This document shows, piece after piece, positions 11,191-24,318 of a DNA stretch of 64,000 nucleotides. Under the pieces are notes generated by a model. The model was not told the DNA's origin. It was given only the letters and a program-made list of their open reading frames with translations, and did not search any database. A program made the translations under genes and the position numbers. Every line of letters starts with the position of its first letter. The first letter of the stretch is position 1. The stretch lies in assembly GCA_025603075.1 (NCBI GenBank), contig MU626298.1:1-64000 (forward strand). The letters run 5' to 3'. This DNA is from Neoconidiobolus thromboides FSU 785. Taxonomy: Eukaryota > Entomophthoromycota > Entomophthoromycetes > Entomophthorales > Neoconidiobolaceae.

Positions 11191-12290
11191 TTACAAACTG
11201 CCAATCTTAATTAAAGTCTTACTGAAACTCCTAATTTCAAATATATCGATGAAAGCAACTGGAAGATTTCTGATTTTCTCAGTAATATGTTCTTTGTATT
11301 TCATTTTATCTTTAATTAAATACTTGGCGAACGTTTCAAAAGTCTTAGGGAAGAGATCCAGCCTATCGTTCATCATAAATCCTTCCATACATATTCTTTT
11401 ACCAATTATTTGAGTCAAATTATCAACTCTGTCACTTTGTCTATCTTAGTTATACTGAGAGACTATACCACATGGTAGGATATGGTACTTACTATTAGTT
11501 ACTTCTAATAGAGCCTCAGATATTTTTCCTCCTATATTTTCAAAACAAATATCAATACTATTAAGATAATGTTAGGTATTGATACTAAATTATCGTATTT
11601 CTTATAACTAAACGCAACATCAAAGTTCAATTCTTTTAATAAATACTTTACTTTATTACGACTGCCAGTTGATCCAACTCTTCTTAATCTTGACTGTCTA
11701 CAATATTGACCTACTACTTGACCTACAGCCCCAGGAGCAGCATAGATAAATATAGGCTCTCCTTGCTTGATAGGCTAATAGGTAGTATGTAATTTAATAT
11801 AGATGGTGGCACCTGGTATAATGGTAATGTCTAAACAGTAAGTAAGTGACACCTTTGATTCACAGGCATTAGAAGTCGACTTAGCATTAGCGGCTGAAAT
11901 GATAGCATATTCTGACCAGTCTGTAAAACCAGCTACAATCTCACCTTTTTTTTAATTTATTGGAGTTAGAGGTTATTACTTCATATACAATAATTCCGTT
12001 CAATGGCTTATTAAATTGAAAAGCTTGGAGGCACTTCTTAGATCCTGTGTCTTTGCTCGATGGCTTAATAAGTTAATCTTCACTTGGATGCAATCCATCA
12101 CACATACAAGGATCAACTGAAGCATACAAATTATGTACTAACAACTAATCTTTTTCTAATGATACATTGTTGAGATCAAACTCTTATTTGACTGTTTCAA
12201 AGTTATCATTGATGGTTGGTAGCCTTTTAGACGGGCTTTATAAATTACTTTTGTGTTGCTGACTATTGCTTGTTTTAGTTAATTTATCAT
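11191..12290 (-). pseudogene. Decayed medium-chain dehydrogenase/reductase (alkenal/LTB4 reductase type)
   Basis: Reading the minus strand, the pieces follow the order of the NADP-dependent alkenal double-bond reductase family. The N-terminus has ARLKGYQPS and NDNFETVK. Next come LLVHNLYASVDPCMCD and IVAGFTDWSEYAIIS, and then the nucleotide-binding piece IFIYAAPGAVGQVVGQYC followed by FDVAFSYKKYD and ICFENIGGKISEALLEV. The C-terminus is RICMEGFMMNDRLDLFPKTF with FIDIFEIRSFSKTLIKIGSL. Several in-frame stops and frame changes separate these blocks (for example a stop after EKD and one within KI/EEKY). The intact family is about 340 residues and would use NAD(P)H to reduce alkenals. It is clearly broken; only the last 75 codons form one open frame. 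Confidence 0.8.
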
Positions 12291-14143
12291 AAAAAATAAA
12301 AAGTTAGTATTAGATCTTCGTATTTTTTGAGTTATATATCCATTGGTAATATATCATTAATATTTGAATCATATACAGTAGCAGGATTAGTCATATAATG
12401 TAAGATACTGCTTTATCGAATTGCTTCGAGACCTTTACTAGCGATCTCAAATCTTAAAAAGGCTTATTCCTGACCTACTTTAAATTGACCCTAATATTAA
12501 CACTAAAATGCCATTTTGAGTAGAGAATTGATATAGTATTTAAAATTAAAAGTGAGGTACACCTACTTTATCTGTTTTGAAAGGTTCCTCAGTTATTTCA
12601 ATTTACAAAAAACTATGCCAATTAAGTAGGCTTTCAAAGGAAGATATTGATATAATGTTCTTATTTTATCAATTTGTTTATTCATTAAGTAGCTAAAAAG
12701 TTAAAAATTCAATTTTAAACGAAAACAAGTTATATATGCCATTTTTATACATTGATGTCTAAAAAATATGGTTGCTTTTGAAAATTTACAATTAAATAAA
12801 TGAATCTCAATATTAAACAAAGCAAGCTTTTTAAACATATTTTTATTATATTAAAGTAAATAAGAGTATTTAATTATGGATTTCAAAGTAGGTTTTAGGA
12901 CCGAATATTTACCCTAGGATTTTAAAGTTTAAACTTGAATTTAGGCAGGATTTTTGAAAGAAAAATGTACTTTATCTTTTTTGATTAACGGTTCTGAGTT
13001 GTTAAGATATTAGGATAAAAAGGCTGCTCTTAAGAATAATGATTTATTGAAGCTGAAACAAAATTGCTAAACTTCAAGGGTCTAAATGTTGATATAAAAG
13101 TTGTCTTGTAAAATCTTAATGACACTATAATTTTATCCTTTTCATACATAAATTAACGTGAAATAGTTTCTAATTACTTAATTATCTAATAATTTATAAA
13201 ACATTGAATGTATTGTATGACTTATATAAAATACATTATATAAAAGTGACTATCATTATCTAATATATTTCAAATTCAAATAAGCAAAAATTTTTCTGTA
13301 TAAATATCTATTTTTAAATTCTATTCAACTAAAAGAGAACCATAAAATGGAATGATATAATTTTACTATTATTTTATCACCATATAATAGTCAAAAATTT
13401 TAAATAATGTTTTATGTAATAAAAAAGATCATTTGATTAAGTTTTAACTATATTTGAGCTATTTCCCATTAAAAAGGAGCAGCTATGACTTTTCCATTAC
13501 TTTAGACAGGGTAGGATAAACGGTTATTAACATCAGCGACTTTATTCTATTTGACTAATAAATTAGTAATTAAATCATTGCGCAAAAAAAACAGAACTTT
13601 AAAAAATAGAGTCAATTCAAAAGAACAAACTTTTCATACATTTGTAATCAATATTAATCTTCGCTACTACATACATTTTACCTTAACTTTCTATTTATAA
13701 TTTTTGATTAAAGGCTTAAAAATAGCTGCTTTTATAATAAATATTTTTATATTGATGTACAACTCCTTACACCGCTTACTTTAAAATGTTACTATATCCT
13801 ATCCTGTATTGAATAAATAAGTAAAAGTATATCTAAGGTACAATATTGAACTACCAGTTATTTTAACAACATAATAATAATTTATTATTTATTTCCAAAT
13901 TTAGAAATCTCCATTTTGATTGAAGGAATTTTGAATCCGAACTTGTTTGAACATTTCAATAAAAATTTAAGCACCGTTTATTTCCAAATAAACCTATAAA
14001 ATCCCAAATTGCTTAGATTCTAGAATCATTTTATGTTTTTAATAACCACTATATTTTGAATACTTCACTTTTTCTTTTGAATTATTTTATGCTACCTTTC
14101 TTATAAATAAGACGATCAAAAATATTTTTATTAATTTTTAAAA
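12291..14143. other. Intergenic, nothing recognised
   Basis: About 1.85 kb of AT-rich sequence with no frame of coding character, no RNA gene and no clear copy of the repeat family. The distal part is the upstream region of the homeodomain gene. Confidence 0.5.
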
Positions 14144-14908
14144 ATGTCAACTAAAGCACGTACCAAGTTTAATCCTGAACAGTTACACGAGTTAGAAAGG
14201 CTATACCGGTTTAATTCCAAACCACTTAAAGAGATGTTAATTGAATTAGGTGAACAAGTTGGTTTAGAATTACGTACTATTCAAATTTGGTTTCAAAATA
14301 GAAGAATGAAGGACCGTCATAGTAATAATAATACTGGAAGTAGTGTTGCTCCAAGTCCTGCTACTACTCAAGAACTGAGTACAAGCCATAAATCAAAACA
14401 AGAGTTATATAGTGTCCATGCTGCCAATCGTACTCCGTGTACTCCTTCAGTCAATATACCAAAACCTAATAGAAACAACTTTGGAAACATGTTGTTAAGT
14501 GGATTTGCTTTGCATTCTGTTGAAAAGGATATGTATATGAATAGTATGCAACGATCGAGATCCTTTGCTTCTAATTATCAACAATCTAGTCATGGTAGTT
14601 ATTATAGTTATAATGATCAACATGTATATATGAATGAAAATAGTGTTGTTGACCCTTTAATGCAAAACTATCAAGAAAATGTATATGATAATAATGTAAG
14701 TGAGGCATTAAGTTATGAATACAATTATAATCAACCTCAGCTAGATAATACGATGAATATCAATCCGTTTTTAAGTGAGTTTGAAACGTATAACTATCAA
14801 AACAATTACTTTAATCAACAAGATTATATAGGTTACAACCCTAATAACCAAATGTACAATTCGATACCTAATGAGTTTCACCAAACTCAATATCCCAATT
14901 TTCTATGA
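14144..14908 (+). CDS. Homeodomain transcription factor
   Basis: Intronless gene of 254 residues with the homeodomain at the extreme N-terminus (about residues 3-60). Helix 1 region KFNPEQLHELERLYRFNSKP, helix 2 LKEMLIELGEQVGL, and recognition helix TIQIWFQNRRMKDRH with the invariant W, F, N and R are all present. There is no three-residue insertion between helices 1 and 2 beyond the usual spacing, so it looks like the typical 60-residue class rather than TALE. The remaining 190 residues are rich in Asn, Gln, Tyr and Ser (many YNNQ-like stretches), typical of a disordered activation region. Nuclear DNA-binding regulator; targets unknown. It stands alone, with more than 1.8 kb of non-coding sequence on each side. 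Confidence 0.9.
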   Translation: MSTKARTKFNPEQLHELERLYRFNSKPLKEMLIELGEQVGLELRTIQIWFQNRRMKDRHSNNNTGSSVAPSPATTQELSTSHKSKQELYSVHAANRTPCTPSVNIPKPNRNNFGNMLLSGFALHSVEKDMYMNSMQRSRSFASNYQQSSHGSYYSYNDQHVYMNENSVVDPLMQNYQENVYDNNVSEALSYEYNYNQPQLDNTMNINPFLSEFETYNYQNNYFNQQDYIGYNPNNQMYNSIPNEFHQTQYPNFL

Positions 14909-17228
14909 TATATATTTTTATTCAATAACTTAGATCAGTTAATTTTAGCACCTCTCTCCCTTCCTTTTTTCATTTACTAAATGACAAACAACTTTTAAAA
15001 GTTTAATAAATTATTTCTATTTTCATATATAAAAAATAACCTTAATTTTATCTTTCATACACCTTTCTATTTTTAATTTACTATGTATTATTAAACCAAT
15101 AACATAGTAATACATTATAAATAATACAATAGCTTATTATTTAATCATGTGAATGAAATTTTTTCTAAAGTTTATTACCCTTAAGTAAAAGCTAGCAGTA
15201 TTTTCTACCTAAAAATGCGATAGTAATTATAGATGGTAACAGTCATTTCCCCTTTTTTCCAATATATTGAATTGATTGGCTCTATCGGTATTATTTTGTT
15301 CTATTTTAACTTATCTTAAATTTATAAATAAGTGAATCAATATAAGCACCTAAATTGGTTTAGAATGCTAGTTAGTTAACTTAGTCAAATAGCAAATACA
15401 TCCTAATTATTGATTGTTTTTTATACATTAAATAGATATCGTTATTAAATTTTGTGTGTTTACGTTTATGAAATATTAAGTTGAATAAAATCTTAATGAG
15501 TAAGATTCAAGATAAATCTAAATTGACTATTTATAAGGATCGAATTAATGTAATAAAATTGGAAATGTTGCTTTAAATGAAAGTTATCGAAGATAGTCTC
15601 AACTTGCACCAATTTCGTTTGTTTTTAATAAAACTTGAATTATTTTCTGTTGAAAATAAAATTGTATTTTTGTTTAAAATTTAGTAACGAAGACTAGAAA
15701 TTAATCAGTAAGGATTTTATGCCCAATTTTGCGTTAAAAAATTATATTAGTATAAATGCTGTATTTTTAAATTGACCAATAAGAATTCAAAAAAAATTAA
15801 TAGAGGCAAAAATTTTATTTTAAATTCACTTAAAAACTAAAATAAACTCATTTAAATACAGAAAGTAAAAAATTGTTAAATAAATTAATGCCTTTTATCT
15901 GCCAACTTGTCAAGTACAAATCACTATTTTTATTATAAAAAAGCATAACTTCATCTTGTTTATTTACAAACAAAAGTTTCAATCTTAAAACATTTTCTAG
16001 CCAACGATTGACTCCCACGCTCAATTTATTCAATATTTTAATATCACTTTGTTCAATTGTTATTCTATTTTGTAATCAAAACTCAAATTTCACACACCAC
16101 TTAAAGCTCTAAATTTAGTAAAATTACATTGAAATTATTCTTCAAAGTAGTTATTTAATATAATAGAGTTGGGATCTTTTATTTTTGCAATAAATTCAAT
16201 TTAGTATTGGGTGTAAATTCAACAATCTATCACTAATATTGAACTGCTTTTGTTTTCAACTAATAAATAAAAAATGAGAGAACACTATTTTTGAATCTTA
16301 TGTGTTAAATGTGGTATTTAAATTTCATATGCATTTGTTGACTCTAATTACCTATTTAATAATTGAGTTTAAAAAAGTAGTAGTACTAAGATTAAACAGA
16401 AGTTTTATAGTGGAAAAAGAATATGCTCTTTTTCAAAAGACTGAATAGGTAACTTTATATAGAAAAACCAATAGGAAAGATAAAACAATAGCATTTATTA
16501 TAATATGTTAATTAAACTTTATATCTTATTTTTATCTCTATTTCTTATTTCCCACCTTGAAAATATTGCTTGATCTCATACTAAATATAAAAGCTCAAAT
16601 AACATTAATTTAATGATAACAAATTCATAATCAAGGCATAACTCAATTTATGTGGCAATTACCACTTATATTGACCAATAAAATAAGTTTTATTTTGATC
16701 ATTTTGAGCACAAGGGAGGTTATTATTAGCTATATTGTATTATGAATTCCATACATTAAAGTAATTGATAATAAGTAAAAAATTAATGTTATTTGTAAAT
16801 TATTAATAGCCTTTTTTCATCTATTTAACTTCCTAATATTCTTACATTTACTTATTAAAACAAATTAACGGAGTATATTGAATTTGAATTACCATCTAAA
16901 CATTGAACCTCCTTTAATTATATTCGGTCAAAATTGACTTTTTTCAGCATAGAATCTAACACATAATAATTATTCCGACCAAATATAAAAAAAGATTGGT
17001 ACTTTTATATTCATTAATTTTCAAAGAATCAAATCAAAAGAATCAAGTAATTATTACTTATTCCTTTTCTATTTTTAACTTCTCTTTTAATTGTATAAAT
17101 TATTATTTAATTAAACAGGAACTGCTCATTTCATCAATTCATTTTTTTAAAGAAAAGAATACTACTTTTATCTTTTGTTTACCAATCTTTCCTTTGTAAT
17201 TAATTCAAATAATTCCATTTAATTAATC
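14909..17228. other. Long intergenic region between homeobox gene and chitin synthase
   Basis: About 2.3 kb, AT-rich, with scattered short frames only. No RNA gene, repeat copy or gene fragment was recognised. It includes the chitin synthase promoter, with T- and CT-rich runs just before the start. Confidence 0.5.
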
Positions 17229-20200
17229 ATGGCGATGCGAATGTCGAATCGAGCATCCTCCATGATTTCCAGTAGTTATGATCCTAGTAATTTATCGGAT
17301 CTTACTGAACTTCCCGATGTCACCGTCTCTTCCATTTCCACTTGTTTATCTTCCCGTTATCAATTAAGAGAATACTATACCAATCTTGGTTCAAGAGTAT
17401 TATTATCTGTAAATCCATTTAAAGAAGGAGATAGTTTGAACTATGATCAAGTATTAAAGGATTATTTAGCTAATTATCGAAACTTTCAAGATGATAAAGA
17501 AAATATGCAACCTCATATATTTAAACTAGCATCTACCATTTATTTCCATTTAAGAAGAAGTGCTTTAGATCAATCCGTTATTTTTTGGTAAGTAAATTAG
17601 TAAATTAGTAGTTTTATGCAGTGTATTAATATTATTTTATATTATTAGTGGTAGTGTTGGTAGTGGTAAAAGTGAAAATAAAAAATTATTTTTAAAGGCA
17701 ATGGCCGGATTGCGTAGTGCTAGCAAAAAAGAAAGCAAATTGTACACTCAAATTATTAATTCTGAACAAATCTTTGAATGTTTTGGTAGTACATTTACAT
17801 CTTCTATGACCAAAGCTTCAAGATTTGCTAAATATATTGAATTACAATTTGATAATCGAGGAAGAACAATAGGAGTGAAACACTTAGATTATTTATTAGA
17901 AAAGAATCGATTAAGTGATAAACAACGGGGAGAATCTAATTTTTTAGTATTTTATCAATTTTTAGCTGGAATAACTGAAGAAGAAAAAAATCAATTCCAA
18001 TTAAAAGGAGTAAGTCAGTATCAATATTTGATTGGTACTTTCTTTCCATATAGTTTTGAGGAATTAAAAGAACAATTTCTAAACTTGAAATTAAGTTTAA
18101 AAAATTTAGGTTTTACTAAAAAATTTCAATCTCAAATTTTTCAACTATTAGCTTCTATTTTACACTTAGGAAATATTAAATTTTATGATCGTTCAAATAA
18201 AGATGAAGAGGGTGGGGCCTTAGTGATGGATTATGATGTATTAAGTTTAGCAGCTGATTTTTTGGGCTTACATCCAACTACATTAGAAGGTTTATTAACT
18301 TATCGTACTCAAGTGATTAAAAAAGAAACATGTACGATGTTTTTAGATTCTTTACAAGCTAGTAAACAAAAAGATGAATTAGCTAAGTGTTTGTATTCTT
18401 TATTATTTTCATGGATAACTGAACATATTAATACAAGATTATGTTTTGATCAACAAAGTAATTTCATTGGTATATTAGATTTACCCGGATTTCAAAAATT
18501 AATGCCAACTTCTGGATTTGAACAATTTTGCATTAATTTTTCTAATGAAAGATTATATAATTATATGTTGTATCAAATATTTGAAGCTTCTAATGATGCT
18601 TATGATGAAGATGATATTTTTATACCAAAAATTGATATCGTGGATAATCAAAATATTGTTCAATTATTAACTAAATCAAGTAACGGTTTAGTATCAATAT
18701 TAAGTAAACAAGCAAATCGATCTAAAGGACCAGCTAATGATACTAGTTTATTACAAGCTATTCAAAAAGCACAAGAAAATAACTCCATACTAAATATTAA
18801 TTTAAGTTTAAATCAATTTACAATTAATCATTTCCAAGAGCCAGTCATTTATGATATCATTGGGTTTATGGAAAATAATATGGACTCAATTAATCCAGAT
18901 TTTGTACAAACATTTCGTGGAGAAGCTGATGTTGCTGTTAGTAATAGTTTTATTTCTGGTTTGTTTAATCATCATACTATTTCAACTCAAGTTAATCCAA
19001 AAGATAACGGTAATATTGTATCAGCACAAAAGTCCGCGTTACCAAGAAGAACACCTTCTATGAAAAGAGCTAGAATTCAACAATTAGATGAAAATGGAGA
19101 ATTTGGAAATAAACAAATGAAAATTAACTGTGTTGCTAATCAATTAAAAGTGGGATTAGATGAATTATTTGATACTTTTGATAATACAGAAACTTGGTTT
19201 GTATTATGTTTATGTTTGTCAGATTCTACTAATTTTAATTCAGAATCTATGGAAAATCAATTAAAGTTATATAAACTAGATCAAATGGTTTTACGTAAAA
19301 AAATGGAATATACAATATGTTATTTACATGAAGAATTTGTATTAAGATATAACAATTTATTAATTGGACTTGGAATTAACACTGATCAAAAATTTAATGA
19401 AATTTGTGAAGTTTTTAAAACAACAATGAATTGGAATAACAAAAATATTGCTATTGGAAATCAATATATTTATTTAAATGAATTATCATGGGTAGAATTA
19501 GAAAATGGATTACGTAATTTTGAGCATGGCACAAGTAGTCAAAAATTTGGTTTAGTTGCGCCTGGAATGATAACAGATGATAATCAATCCTTTTATTCTG
19601 ATGATGATAATAACGGTAGTGAATTAGATAGTCAATTAGGGGATTCTTCACAAATTGGAGATTTAGAATTAATTAGAGAAAAAGGAGATTTAGAATTAAT
19701 TGATGAAGATGAAGAATTAAATAAGAAACCACCTAAAACAACAATACGTAAATTATGGATACTATTAACTTGGCTATTAACTTGGTGGGTACCTTCATTT
19801 ATGTTAAGTTGCTGTGGACGAATGAAATTAAAAGATGTTAAAATGGCATGGAGAGAGAAAGTAGCTTTATGTATTTTAATATTTTTAATGTCTGGATTTG
19901 TAGTATTATTTATTGTTGGTGTCAATCCATTATTATGTCCAGAAAGAGATATTTATACTGTTGATGAAGTAGCAAGTACAAAAGAAAGTACAACTTCTTC
20001 CCCATTATATCATTTATATGGAAGAGTTTATGAATTATATGGTATTGCTGGATTAAAAACAAATGGTCATCGAATGGTATCTACTCAAAAAATGATTGAA
20101 AATTTTGGTGGAAGTAATATAGATGATGCATTTCCAATTCAAATTAATCCTAATTTATGTTTAAGGTTTGATGGGAATGAAATTGACCCTCAAATTTCAT

Positions 20201-22887
20201 TAAGTAATAAAACTAATAACCCTAATTTTATTAATCATGATCATCGATACTATCGTGGTGAAAGAAACTACTCTCCTTATTGGTTTGAAAATGTTATTAG
20301 ATATCATATGAAAAAAGTAGGAGACATTGCTTATACTTTAGATACAATTACTAAAAAAGCAGCTGAAGGTAGAAAAATGGTATTGTATCAAGATAAAGAT
20401 GATAAAAAATCAATATTGAGAGTATTTGACTTTACTCCTTATTTTAATTTATTTGTATTACCTCGAGATAATGAACAATCCACTAGTTTAAAAACAGAAG
20501 GTGATTTCTTAGGTTCAGATATGACTCAAATTATTAATAATAATAGTGGAAAAGATATTAGTGATTTATTTAAACAATTATTTAAAGATGATTTGGATAC
20601 TAAAAAAAGAATTGAACAATGTATGAATAATCTATTTTATGCTGGTTTAGTAGATGATCGTAATTCACCACAATGTATTTTTGCTCAATATTTATTATTA
20701 GCCTTGTCTATCTTTTTATTTGCTATATTATTTGTTAAATTTTTAGCTTCTTTACAATTAGGGAGTCGACCTGAACCTGAAGATCATGATAAATTTGTTG
20801 TTTGTAATGTACCTTGTTATACAGAAGATTTAGAATCTTTAAAACGTACAATTGATTCATTAGCTGTATTAAAATATGATGATAAACGTAAATTATTATT
20901 TATAATTAGTGATGGTATGGTTATTGGTGGTGGTAATGAGTTACCAACACCAAGGATTTTATTAAACTTGCTTGGCTCAGATCCAAGTTTAGATCCAGAA
21001 CCCTTAAGTTTTTTATCTTTAGGAGAAGGAAGTAAACAACATAATATGGGTAAAGTATATACTGGTTTATATGAAATTCGAGGTCATGTTGTACCATATA
21101 TTGTAATTGTTAAAGTGGGTAAACCAAGTGAAAGAGTTAAACCTGGTAATAGAGGAAAGAGAGATTCACAGTTAATCTTGATGAAATTCTTTAACAAAGT
21201 TCATTATGATCATCCAATGGTACCCTTAGAATTAGAAATGTATCATCAAATTAAAAATGTAATTGGTGTGGATCCCCATTTATATGAATTTATTTTAATG
21301 GTAGATGCAGATACTGTAGTTATGCCAGATTCATTAAATCGATTGGTATCTGCTATGTTGCATGATATTAAAATTATGGGAATTTGTGGGGAAACTTCAA
21401 TTATGAATGAAAGAGATTCATGGGCCACTATGATTCAAGTTTATGAATACTATATGTCCCATCATTTAGCTAAAGCCTTTGAATCTTTATTTGGTTCTGT
21501 TACTTGTTTACCAGGTTGTTTTTCAATGTACCGAGTAAAATCACCAGATAATGATAGTCCCTTATTAATTCATGATTGTATTATCAATCAATACAGTGAA
21601 AATCAAGTGAATACATTACATAAAAAAAATTTATTTCATTTAGGAGAAGATCGTTATTTAACTACTTTAATGTTAAAAAATTTCCCATTTAATAAATTAA
21701 CATTTACACCGGATGCTAAATGTCTTACTAACGCACCAGACACATGGGAAGTGTTATTATCACAACGTCGAAGATGGATTAATTCAACTGTTCATAATTT
21801 ACTAGAGTTAGTATTTTTACCAAGGTTATGTGGATTTTGTTGTTTTTCAATGAGATTTGTTGTATTTATGGATTTATTATCAACAATTATAATGCCTGCT
21901 ACATTAGGTTATTTAGGTTATTTAATTTATCGTTTAGCTTCTGATCGTACCAAAGCCATCCCCGTTGCATCTTTAGTATTTATAGCTGCTCCTTATGTCT
22001 TACAAATGTTAGTGTTTTTAATACGTCGACAATGGCAACAGATTGGTTGGATGGTAGTTTATTTAATGGCATTACCTATCTTTGCATTTTTTATACCATT
22101 ATACTCCTTCTGGCATTTTGATGATTTTTCGTGGGGTAATACTCGTGTTGTATTAGGAGAAGGTGGCAAAAAGAAAAAAGTAGCTGTAGATGAAGGTATC
22201 TTTGATCCCCAATCTATACCCACTCGCAAATGGTCTGAATATGAAGAAGAAAATTGGGAAAAAGAAACTGAGAAAACGAGTTATTCACATCATTCTTCAC
22301 CATCTGCCAATTCTTTGAATAAACCACCAATGACTAATGCTTCTCCAATTCCGTTTTCGATACCTGCAATTGATGCTATCCCTATGATGCCTATCATGCA
22401 ACAACAACAGAATTATAGACCAATGTCCACTTTCTCTAGTATGCCTTATATGGCTACCATGATGGCAAGTCAAGAACAAATGCCATATCAAACTCAACAA
22501 GTGGGAGGAGGAAATATCCCACCGCCAATGATACAACGTCAATTTACAGATGAATATGTACCCAATTATCCAATGGCAAGTAATTCATCTGTTTATAAGG
22601 GCTCTCGTCCAGCCTCTCCAAGTTTTAAACCCATGAAAGTTCATACTCCACCTCAAAGCCAATCTATGACACCCCCTCTTTTACCCAATTTTCAACCGGG
22701 ACCAGAGTTCCCTAATCATCAGGATATCATTGTGAAGATTCGTATGATATTGGCAGAAAGTGATTTAATGGCTGTGTCTAAAAAGCAAGTGAGAGTAAAA
22801 TTAAGTGAATATTTTGGGGTTGAATTGGATGCATATAAAGAACAAGTGAATTACTGGATTGAATTAGTGTTAAAGGGACAATTATAA
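17229..22887 (+). CDS. Chitin synthase with myosin-like motor domain (class V/VII type)
   Basis: Two exons, 17229-17587 and 17649-22887; a 61-bp GT-AG intron splits a Cys codon, giving 1865 residues. Residues 1 to about 700 are a myosin-like motor with P-loop GSVGSGKS (121-128), a switch-I-like TKASRFAKYIELQFD and a switch-II-like DLPGFQ. These are eroded forms of GESGSGKT, NNNSSRFGK and DIxGFE. Near 820 a Trp/Leu-rich membrane pair starts, followed by the cytochrome-b5-like lumenal part and a further helix, then the glycosyltransferase 2 domain: VDADTVVMP (about 1338), CLPGCFSMYR (about 1406), EDRYLTTLML (about 1452) and the product-binding QRRRW (about 1492). Several membrane helices follow, then a Pro/Met-rich linker and a C-terminal DEK_C-type domain (last 55 residues). 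It makes cell-wall chitin from UDP-GlcNAc at the plasma membrane; the motor helps deliver or tether it. Confidence 0.96.
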
Positions 22888-23276
22888 TAGAAAATGAAGG
22901 TTTTTTGATAGTTATATGCGATCTTTTCTTAGCAACTTTATCTTTTTTAAAATTATAATCCGATCTTCCTTTTACATTTTTATAGTTGATGTTGTAAAAG
23001 GAGTTTCTTTTACTCTTTTTAATCTTTTTTACTCTTTTAGTCTTTTCTACTCTTTTTAGTTCAAGTATATAATCTATATAATAAATTTTAGTATATGTAG
23101 TAATTTTCTGCTTTCATTTATGGTTTATAATTTACATTTTTGTTAAATGAGATTTATAATTATTAAAAAATACTTATTATAAAGTTATAAAAGTAGGATG
23201 TTATATATTTAACTGCTATAATAAGCTATAATAACACAAATAAAGTATATCTACTCATTTAGTCAATTTTTTAAAC
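22888..23276. other. Intergenic between convergent genes
   Basis: Contains T-rich runs of TACTCTTTT type at about 23005-23060 just after the chitin synthase stop. No gene seen. Confidence 0.5.
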
Positions 23277-23420
23277 TTAGCCCCAAAACTCCATTTTTGA
23301 AAAAACAGCAATTATCTCACTTCCAAAAGAATCAATAGCTTTTATTTCAACAACAGGTCTCAAAAAAATCCAAAAGATAACAGTCAAAAATACAATATCT
23401 GCTTTATCAAAAAAACTCAT
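23277..23420 (-). CDS. Possible small membrane protein (47 residues), uncertain
   Basis: An ATG at 23420 opens a 47-codon frame: MSFFDKADIVFLTVIFWIF is followed by polar and hydrophobic residues and ends KMEFWG. One membrane helix is likely (residues 8-20). It lies 98 bp downstream of the PRELI gene on the same strand. I recognise no family, and a chance frame is quite possible in such AT-rich DNA. Confidence 0.2.
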   Translation of the reverse strand: MSFFDKADIVFLTVIFWIFLRPVVEIKAIDSFGSEIIAVFSKMEFWG

Positions 23421-23517
23421 TTTTATTTTTATATCTTTGTTATTTGAATTTGCTTTTACCACCTATAATAATTCTCAACAAATCTCTTTTTTTCGTAACC
23501 TTTATTAATTTAAATTT

Positions 23518-24318
23518 TTATAATCCATTTTCAAAATGAAAACTTCTTTTTCCTTCTCGAATTCTTTCAAGTATATAAGACATACCCATTCTTGCCTATA
23601 ATTAAATAATTAAATACATATATCTCTAATTAAAAAGTAAACTAGTTACCTTAACTGTATTTTTTTCAAATTTATTAATACCAAACCTCTCAACAGCACT
23701 AGTGATACCCCAGCCTATCCTAGATATGATTCTCGCTTCTGTTTTAACGGAGGTCCTAAATAAAATGTATTAATATCGCCTAAACTTTAACTCTAACAAT
23801 AAAACTTACCATTCCTTATTTTTACTTGAAACTTTAAATGTTTGAGTTTCTTCTACCTTCATAACTCGCGCATGATTTAAATTTTTTGTTTTAGAAACTA
23901 ATATTTGGTTCTTTGGATCCACTGTAGTTTCTTCAATGATATAAGCCTCTGGAGTTTTAATTAACTAAAAGGAAATTACATTAATGTTATAAGTCTCATT
24001 ATATATGTTTAAAAAGCATCATTAAAAAATGAATGATGATACTTTGTTCTACTTACATTCTCCCCCCATTTAGGCAATTTTCCTTTTTTTAGTATAATCC
24101 TTGTTGTATGTAATATACCTTCATTGTCGATATATCGATCAATGACATCGGATCCTAATACATGGGAAGCAAATGGGTTTGGATAACGTAACCAAAAAGC
24201 AAAAGAGACTATTGGCCATGAGTAACTGGGATCAGAAAAGGGTTAGTATCACTACTTTTAAAATGGAGGGACTTTAAGCTTACTCGTAATCATGGGTATG
24301 TTGATAAATTTTGACCAT
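23518..24318 (-). CDS. PRELI/MSF1 (Ups-type) mitochondrial lipid-transfer protein, 5 exons
   Basis: Exons on the minus strand: 24318-24284, 24225-24057, 23964-23810, 23755-23650, 23595-23518, all GT-AG and in frame, giving 180 residues. The order of motifs is that of the PRELI/MSF1 domain, which fills the whole protein: MVKIYQHTHDYDYSWPIVS, WLRYPNPFASHVLGSDVIDR, GILHTTRIILKKGKLPKWGE, AYIIEETTVDPKNQ, MKVEETQTFKV, TEARIISRIGWG and GINKFEKNTVKARMGMSYIL. Family members (Ups1, Ups2, Ups3, PRELID) work in the mitochondrial intermembrane space with Mdm35 and carry phosphatidic acid or phosphatidylserine for cardiolipin and PE synthesis. Which of the three paralogues this is cannot be told. The window has a second gene probably acting in mitochondrial lipid homeostasis (the scramblase). 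Confidence 0.9.

Noticed and set aside
11191-11418. Intact small gene of 75 codons
   Set aside because: It is only the C-terminal end of a reductase whose upstream parts are broken.
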